Assembly (NCBI RefSeq): GCF_024713975.1
Contig: NC_091100.1
Location: 19,229,501 to 19,293,500 of the forward strand
Direction of reading: 5' to 3'
DNA: 64,000 nt
From: Paralichthys olivaceus
Lineage: Eukaryota > Chordata > Actinopteri > Pleuronectiformes > Paralichthyidae
Shown here: positions 58,084 through 64,000 of the stretch, one piece after another
Layout: every line of letters starts with the position of its first letter
How positions within the stretch are numbered: the stretch's first letter is position 1
The notes under the pieces: generated by a model
The model's input: only the letters and a program-made list of their open reading frames with translations
Told to the model about the DNA's origin: nothing
Database searches by the model: none
Made by a program: the position numbers and the translations under genes

Positions 58084-61000
58084 CCATACTTTGCAGCTGT
58101 GTCTAACCCATCAAGTATTCACCTGGGTTCGACTACCATCAATCTCTGGTGCTTTTATTCGTGCTTCATTGATCAAGCACCTGCAGTAAGAGAACAACGT
58201 TGTTTGCTCTGTAACCCCGCCCACATGTCCCACAATGCAATACACCTGTTCCCAGAACAAGGAAAAGTCTTGTTCTAGGAATAGCCATCTCATATTCTTC
58301 ACCGTCTTGGTGGTTTTAGTTTATGGGTAAATACAAGACGTCATTGTTTAAGGCAGAGCTTCGTCACATCCACCTAAACAATATTCCTTTTGTTCACATG
58401 GAACATGTTGTCGTTTATTTAACATTTGTCACTCAACGCTTTCAATCTGTGTATTTATGTAAAGCGACATCCATCTGTTTCTCTAACAGTCCCCACTTTT
58501 GTCTCATTTTTTGGAAGTCCCTGCGTTCACAACCCTCAACGTCTCTGCCTCCTGCTCAGTCACTTTACCTTTTGTCTGGCCGGGTTACGGCCTCTCCTCC
58601 TTCCCACGTGTTAAACAGTCCCTCTCTATCCTCCTCCCAGATCTCATTATGAGTGTTGTTAGGGAACTGGTGGCATCTCCAGAGTCACATGGCAGGCAGC
58701 TGCACTCTGAAGTAGGTCACATGGTTAGGTGGGTAACCAGAGCAGACAGTAACAGACCACGGGACGGTCAGAGGGACCTGGCAGCAGTTAATGCTCTTCG
58801 ATTTCTGAGCAAAAGAACTTGAGGGTGTTGCAAGAGTCAGCAATAAGACAAGACTGTGGGCGACGATGCCTAATATTCCATTTTGGCTTGAAAGTAGAAA
58901 TGGATACAGGTTTTTGTGAAATTGTTGAAACTGGTGCCGTTCCCGTTCTAAACTTGCCTGTTTATTACTTTAGAATCATTGCCCGTCATTAGTGAGTCCT
59001 ACTTAATGTTTGTGTGCTGCATGTTGTTTGCAGAGCTTTTGATAAACAGTCTATGGTGCAGAGTGAAGTTTCATAACTTTCATAATAGAAAACAAGCTGA
59101 ATTCACACATTGTCATCGCAGCCACAATGGTTTATTTTCCACTGGGGCTGCTGTTGTCTTCATTGAGATGTCTTTTGGAAGCAGTCTCAAATTCCAAATG
59201 TCAAGGTGTCTGTTGAATGCACCACCAAGGAAGAGTTTTCCAAATCATTCCTTGAAATGAACTGAAGACAGTGATGTGAGCTTGACACAAAATATTGTGC
59301 ATTACCTGTTTTTGATTAAGTCATATTGTAGATTTTAATTTCGTTAATGAAATGAGACCTATTGTTTCAACATTTGGTCAGGAGTCATGTACGGTATGCA
59401 GTGTGAAGTTAATGGGTAAACTTGAAGTAAACTGCCAAATGCTCCTTTAACTGAGATAGTTAAGTGTTTGCAAATCATTGATTGTTTAAAAAATGTAAAT
59501 AAATCTTGTATTCCTTCACTTTACACTATTTGCAACCTTCCTGCTCTCTTTGTTTGGATGTAGATATTTGCCATGGTGGTGTTTGCCTGCATCACAACAG
59601 AGGGATACATCAACAGTCCCCAAAGTGCACAGGCAAAGTGCTTCTTCAACCAGAATGACTCAGCGTGTCAGTATGCTGTGGCCATTGGGGTGATTGCCTT
59701 CCTGGCCTGCGTGGCCTTCCTGCTGTTAGATGTTTACTTACCTTTCATGAGCAATGCACAGGAGAGGAAGTACGTTGTCATGGCCGACCTGGGATTCTCA
59801 GGTGAGCAAAAGCTTTATTGTTTAAAACTGGCATTAAAACTGCACTTATCAGTCTTTTTATAATAGCAATGGATCAAATTGCCATGTGTTGTCTGAAAGG
59901 TGCCACTCACTCAGTGACAAGCCTTCATGAAATCATTACCAATTCTGCAGTAACTTGAATTTATACCTCATGTCCTGTCTTCTGCATGCACTACTCTGGT
60001 GCCACACCTCACCTAAATGTTCCAGACATTTTCCTGTTGTTGTGAATGCATCTCCTGCTGCGATCATTATATGTGAAAGGCAAACATTGTTCATGTCTGA
60101 ATACGACTCTAAGGTTAACAATCAACTAGAAAGTCTTGTAAAATGACTCACTTTGATACTTTAATCTTGCACCACCAGAAGAGACATCTCAGAGAGAGAT
60201 CCCAAATCCTCCTGTACTGTCTTTATCTGCTGCCCACAGATTTGTCCAAGATTTTCATTTGATGTGTTGCAGATAGTTAATAGTTCCCTTCTATCCAGAG
60301 GTTTGGCCAAAGCCATGAAAAGCCTCATGGCCTTAAAAACAATTTGGATCTGTCCGTTCTGAATAATAATTGGCCCACACTAAACCTGTCACCTATCAGT
60401 AAAATCACTGAGAAAGCTGTTTTAAGTCAATTCAACATCTTTTTGTCAAGAAATAATTATTTTCGACTTTTGCCACTTTGGATTTAGACCCCACCACAGT
60501 ACCGAGACTGCTCTAATCAAGGTTTTGAATGACTTTGGTCTCTGTCCTCGAGCTACTAAAGCTCCTTGCTGCTTTTGATACAGTTGATCACAGTATATTA
60601 AAAAACAGACTGGAGCACTGTGTGGGTCTCTCTGAATGTGCCCTGAACTGGTTCAAGTCCTGCATCCATGACAGAGACTACTTTGTACTATGTGGTAGAT
60701 GCGCATCAGAGCGTCTCCCAATAACGTGTGGAGTGCCGCAAGGGTTGATTCTTAGAACTAGAAAGATATTCAATCTTAATACGCCTCAATTATGCCAATG
60801 TCATTAAAGATGGTATGATTTCTGATCACATGTATGCAGATGACACTCTGTGCCACCAAGCAACTATAGCTCATTAGATTCCTATTAAAGTGCATGAAAC
60901 ACATTAATAGGTGATGCTTCAAAATTTACTTCAGTTAAATGAGGACAAATTTATTCTCTTTGTTGCTGAGGAATAAAGCCTCAGATTCTCTGCTGACTTC

Positions 61001-63274
61001 TTTGAAAAATCAAATATCAAACTAGAAACCGTGTTGTTATCCTCAATTCCAACCTTAATTCCAGTGATCACAAAATCAGCCATCTACTATCTCAAAATTA
61101 TGGCAGGGATCTCAATCTGGATAACTTGTACTTTCATTTATCTCCAGCAGGCTGGATTGCAACAATGGTTTACAGGCCGCACAGTTTAGTTTCACATGTA
61201 AATTCCATTTTAAAACTAAAATACAATGTTAGTCTATGTCTGCATAATGCGTATTGTTAAATGTTTGATAATGTGTTAACCACATTTAAGGTTTCTGCTT
61301 AAAAAAGCTTCTTAGTGCAGAAATAATACAATTAAGGTGATAGTAGTAAAAAGGGCTTGCAGACAAAGTAGTAAAAGGTTCCCAGGACACTCAGTTTTTA
61401 TTTGTGTGAGAGCTGCAAACGTATATATTACACCAGAGAAGCTTTTAAAGGATGAAAGTCACGAGAGGGCAGTATCTTCTAATCCCATTTTTTCCACAGC
61501 ATTATTAACTGTTTTTAAGCTCTGAGTGGTTGTTTCTCCTCATAGGTTCCCCATCTGAGTTTTATTTTGCTCATTTACTATAAATGTGAACCTCTTAGTA
61601 CAGAAAGCCTCTGATTGTTGGTGTAATGTGGGACAGACCGCCTGCCTGTGTTCCTGACATAACACAACATGTAGGCCCTATTATTCCTTGTAGTGTACAG
61701 TCGAGGAGCGAGCAGCCGGGTGGGGGGGTAGAACAACCTCACAGATTCTTCTAAATTAAACATTCATTAGCTACAAACAGCACAGATCACAGTCAGCCAT
61801 TCATCAAGGGAAACAAAGAAGTGGTAGTTTGTGAAACAGCTTGTGATCATTTGAGCAGATTACGACAGGAGCGACCTTTTTGTTCTGTTGACATTTTTCT
61901 TCCTTTGTCTAGTGGAATTCATTTTCATATCATTTTCAACTGAGTGCTTGTGATGTTGTTTCACACAGTGTGGAAAAATGATCATTCACATCCACGTCTG
62001 CACATCTGTGTGTTTTCTAGGGGTGTGGGCCTTCCTGTGGTTTGTGTGTTTCTGCCTGTTGGCCAATCAGTGGGGTCGCACTTATGATGTCAGAGGTATC
62101 CCCCAGGACGCTGCACGCGCCGCCATTGCCTTCTCGTTCTTCTCCATCGCCACCTGGGTGAGCAGGACGCTGTCTGTGTTTTTATTAAAACAGCTCAAAT
62201 GTTACCATGTCACTTCAACACTGAGCTGCAGCTGGAGAAAGAAGTTTAATAATATGATTGTTGCCCAGACTAAGATCTGACACAGATTACTAATGGTGCT
62301 TTTTACTAATAAAGTTTATAAATTAGCTTCAGCTTTCATTTTCCAATAAGATTCATTTTGAAAAGAGAGAAACCATAAATCGTCTGGGTAATCTCGCCTC
62401 ACAAGTATATCCAGCAGTGAAAGGTCTCTGAGTTACTCTTTAGACTTTAACATCAAAAACCACGTTGATAATACTACAAAGCTGCCAATTTCCATCTTAG
62501 TGTTTACTGTCAAACCTTTGCCTGGTAACACAGCGGAAGTCATTTGACTCTATTGTGTCAGCAGCTAAACCAACGTTTTATTGCAAGAGACTCTTATTAA
62601 AGGTACAGTGTGTAGAATTTAGAGATATCTGGTGTTGAAATTGCCTGTTGCAGCTGAACACCCCTCACCTCACCCTCTCCTTCCAAACATGAAAAAGAAC
62701 CTGTGGTAGCTTTGCTTGTCATAAAAACTCAAAAGGTGTTTAGTTTGTTCAGTCTGGACTAATGTAAAAAATATGAGGATTATTCTGCCAATAGTTCCCT
62801 TTCACCTAAATCTTACACACTGGACCTTTAACTTGACCTATAGACTTCCATGCTGTGTAGCTTTTGCACTTTTGCACAGAAAAATATTACCTTATTGTCC
62901 AAATTTTAAAAACATCCTCAGCATTAGTGTGAAGTCAAAGTGATTTATTAAAATGATGCATAATCTTTCAATGTACCTGGACTGACCTTTACATTTCTCA
63001 CCTCATCGTGCAGGGAATCCTAGCCTACTACGGGCTGGTTCGTTTCCGCCGTGGTACCACTGAAGTCACGCTCCCGACCTACACAGAGCCGCCATCGGAT
63101 CACCACGCCACTTACCCTCCGACCTACCCCCCCAGCACCTACAACCCCACCACCTACACCCCTACCAGTTACGCAGCCTATCCCAGCAGCGTGCCCGACA
63201 TGCACCAGCAGCCTCCCTTTGCCTCGAACCTTCAGCCGCAAGGAGACGTCGGCTACCAGCCGCCCACCTACTGA
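56600..63274 (+). CDS. syngr2: Synaptogyrin-2, four-TM MARVEL-domain vesicle protein, 4 exons
   Basis: Synaptogyrins are tetraspanning proteins of synaptic and synaptic-like vesicles; synaptogyrin-2 is the widely expressed form. Exons: 56600-56710, 59564-59801, 62021-62157, 63014-63274; phases close to 248 residues (human about 224). Landmarks: GGGFDLNKFVRQPQTIVRLL, TM1 (MVVFACITTEGYINS), CFFNQNDSACQYAVAIGVIA into TM2, DVYLPFMSN, WAFLWFVCFCLLANQW (TM3), DAARAAIAFSFFSIATW (TM4), then a cytosolic Tyr/Pro-rich tail ending GYQPPTY. Sequence alone does not cleanly separate synaptogyrins 1, 2 and 3; adjacency to tmc6-tmc8 supports synaptogyrin-2. Intron 1 (2.85 kb) and intron 2 (2.2 kb) carry repeat debris. 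The 3' UTR occupies 63275 onward and probably leaves the window. Confidence 0.92.
56789..56832. repeat. Perfect inverted repeat (20-bp arms) at the start of syngr2 intron 1
   Basis: The left arm agcggataaatcatatatat pairs exactly with the right arm atatatatgatttatccgct across a four-base AT loop. It lies about 80 bp after exon 1. In RNA it would make a strong hairpin, in DNA a cruciform. Confidence 0.9.
58014..58083. repeat. Opposed (GT)n and (AC)n runs in syngr2 intron 1
   Basis: A GT run (58014-58030) and an AC run (58056-58083) are separated by about 25 bp of pyrimidine-rich DNA. The two runs are complementary and can fold on each other. Confidence 0.9.
59950..60112 (+). repeat. Dispersed repeat family R2, copy 4
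   Basis: It carries tatacctcatgtcctgtctt, gacattttcctgttgttgtg, catctcctgctgc, atgtgaaaggcaaac and gttcatgtctgaa, in the same order as the other R2 copies. It lies in syngr2 intron 2. Confidence 0.65.
60340..61010 (+). mobile_element. Broken reverse-transcriptase segment of a non-LTR retrotransposon
   Basis: Plus-strand translation in shifting frames gives LSPISKITEKAVLSQFN, then AAFDTVDHSILKNRLEHCVG, ALNWFKSCIHDRDYFVLCG, ITCGVPQGLIL and MYADDTLC. These are the finger and palm blocks of a LINE reverse transcriptase, including the catalytic YADD. Frameshifts and stops make it dead. It resembles the L2/CR1/Rex type and may be the same family as 21890-22317. Confidence 0.8.
62597..62831. mobile_element. 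TTAA miniature element, copy 3 (reverse orientation, internal deletion)
   Basis: It begins ttaaaggtacagtgtgtaga and ends cttacacactggacctttaa. Internal blocks (cctcaccctctccttccaaa, aaactcaaaaggtgtttagt) are the complement of copy 1. At 235 bp versus 359, it has lost the middle. It lies in syngr2 intron 3. Confidence 0.8.
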
Positions 63275-64000
63275 GACAAAGGGAGCTGGCGCGGGCGAGG
63301 TGGTGTCCCCACTCATCTGTGGATAGAGAGATTGGAGTTGCACTGCACAGACTAGGAGCTATATCATATTGATGTGGTTTTACATTTGATTTAACCCTTT
63401 TTTTGTTATCAGACGTGCGAACCTGAGCAGTGCAACTGCGAGCCACAGATGTGGGACACTGAAGTTTACATCAAACGTTCTATGGTCGGATCTTGAGACG
63501 TCAGGCAGGAGTGTCGTGATTAGTCCTGACGACGATTGAGTAATCTGACTTTAGTCCTCTGTGCAAAGATGCAACTCTTACCTCAAATGGGCCGATCCCA
63601 GGGAGAGGGATGATGGAATGTACCCAGGAGGTCAAAGGTCACATCATGTGACTTTATGAAGCTCCAGTCAGAGTGGAAGAAAACAACACGGAATGTGTTT
63701 ACACTTTACTCTCTGTTGGAAACTGAGAATGTGCATTTGTACATAATTGAGGCTTTGCAAAGCTGCCATTTTTATGGTTGTATGTGCGATTTACTTTCTT
63801 ATTTCATTAAGTAGATTTATTTTTTCTCCTTCAGTGCAGTAACAGTATCTTGAGGCCCTGTAAATAGTTAAATAGATTTTAAATTAAATAGTACAGTGGG
63901 AACAACCTTTATAAAGCTTAATGTCCTATCTTTGTAGGATTTTGCAGTTAACTATTATCACCATAAAACACCTTTGAAACAAAGATTTTTAGTTTTTCTT
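63275..64000 (+). other. syngr2 3' UTR and flank
   Basis: No further exon was seen. No AATAAA occurs close after the stop. The AT-rich end (attaaatag near 63882) gives no clear poly(A) signal, so the transcript end may lie beyond the window. Confidence 0.45.

Overview
This is animal nuclear DNA, and almost certainly from a ray-finned (teleost) fish. Genes are split into many short exons with GT-AG introns. The non-coding DNA is full of GT/AC microsatellites and decayed non-LTR and TTAA-type elements of the kind common in fish. Every recognisable gene is a vertebrate gene. I rebuilt the exon chains by hand from splice sites, reading-frame phase and remembered mammalian proteins. Exon edges are therefore predictions, but in six of the seven genes every phase closes; the one exception is a single exon edge in the second Ig gene. 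|| Layout: (1) about 1354-11428, minus strand: aspscr1 (TUG/UBXD9), 13 exons, with the C-terminal end missing off the left edge. A 447-bp piece carrying its exon 3 has been copied to a site upstream of exon 1 (11612-12058). (2) 14550-20182, plus: notum, a complete secreted carboxylesterase that removes palmitoleate from Wnt, divergent from aspscr1. (3) 21575-33658 plus 5' non-coding DNA up to about 37.87 kb, minus: tmc6 (EVER1), 20 coding exons, tail-to-tail with notum. (4) 39980-46160, plus: tmc8 (EVER2), 16 exons, head-to-head with tmc6. (5) 46933-50843 and 51689-55528, plus: two tandem genes, each for a four-Ig-domain, single-pass membrane protein. (6) 56600-63274, plus: synaptogyrin-2 (syngr2), 4 exons. 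|| The order tmc6(-) tmc8(+) X(+) syngr2(+) is that of human 17q25.3, where X is C17ORF99, the gene for the secreted B-cell cytokine IL-40. In this fish the IL-40 position holds the two membrane Ig genes, and their Ig domains resemble IL-40 in short motifs. This is the most interesting signal in the window: a possible membrane-receptor relative or ancestor of IL-40, a cytokine I recall being described as mammal-restricted. || tmc6 and tmc8 are expected to act together in one membrane complex (with CIB1 and the zinc transporter ZnT1 in mammals), and their shared 5' region is GC-rich. The other neighbours (GLUT4 tethering, Wnt deacylation, vesicle membrane protein) are not known to share a pathway; the linkage is conserved synteny. 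No tRNA, rRNA, CRISPR array or bacterial-type operon was seen.
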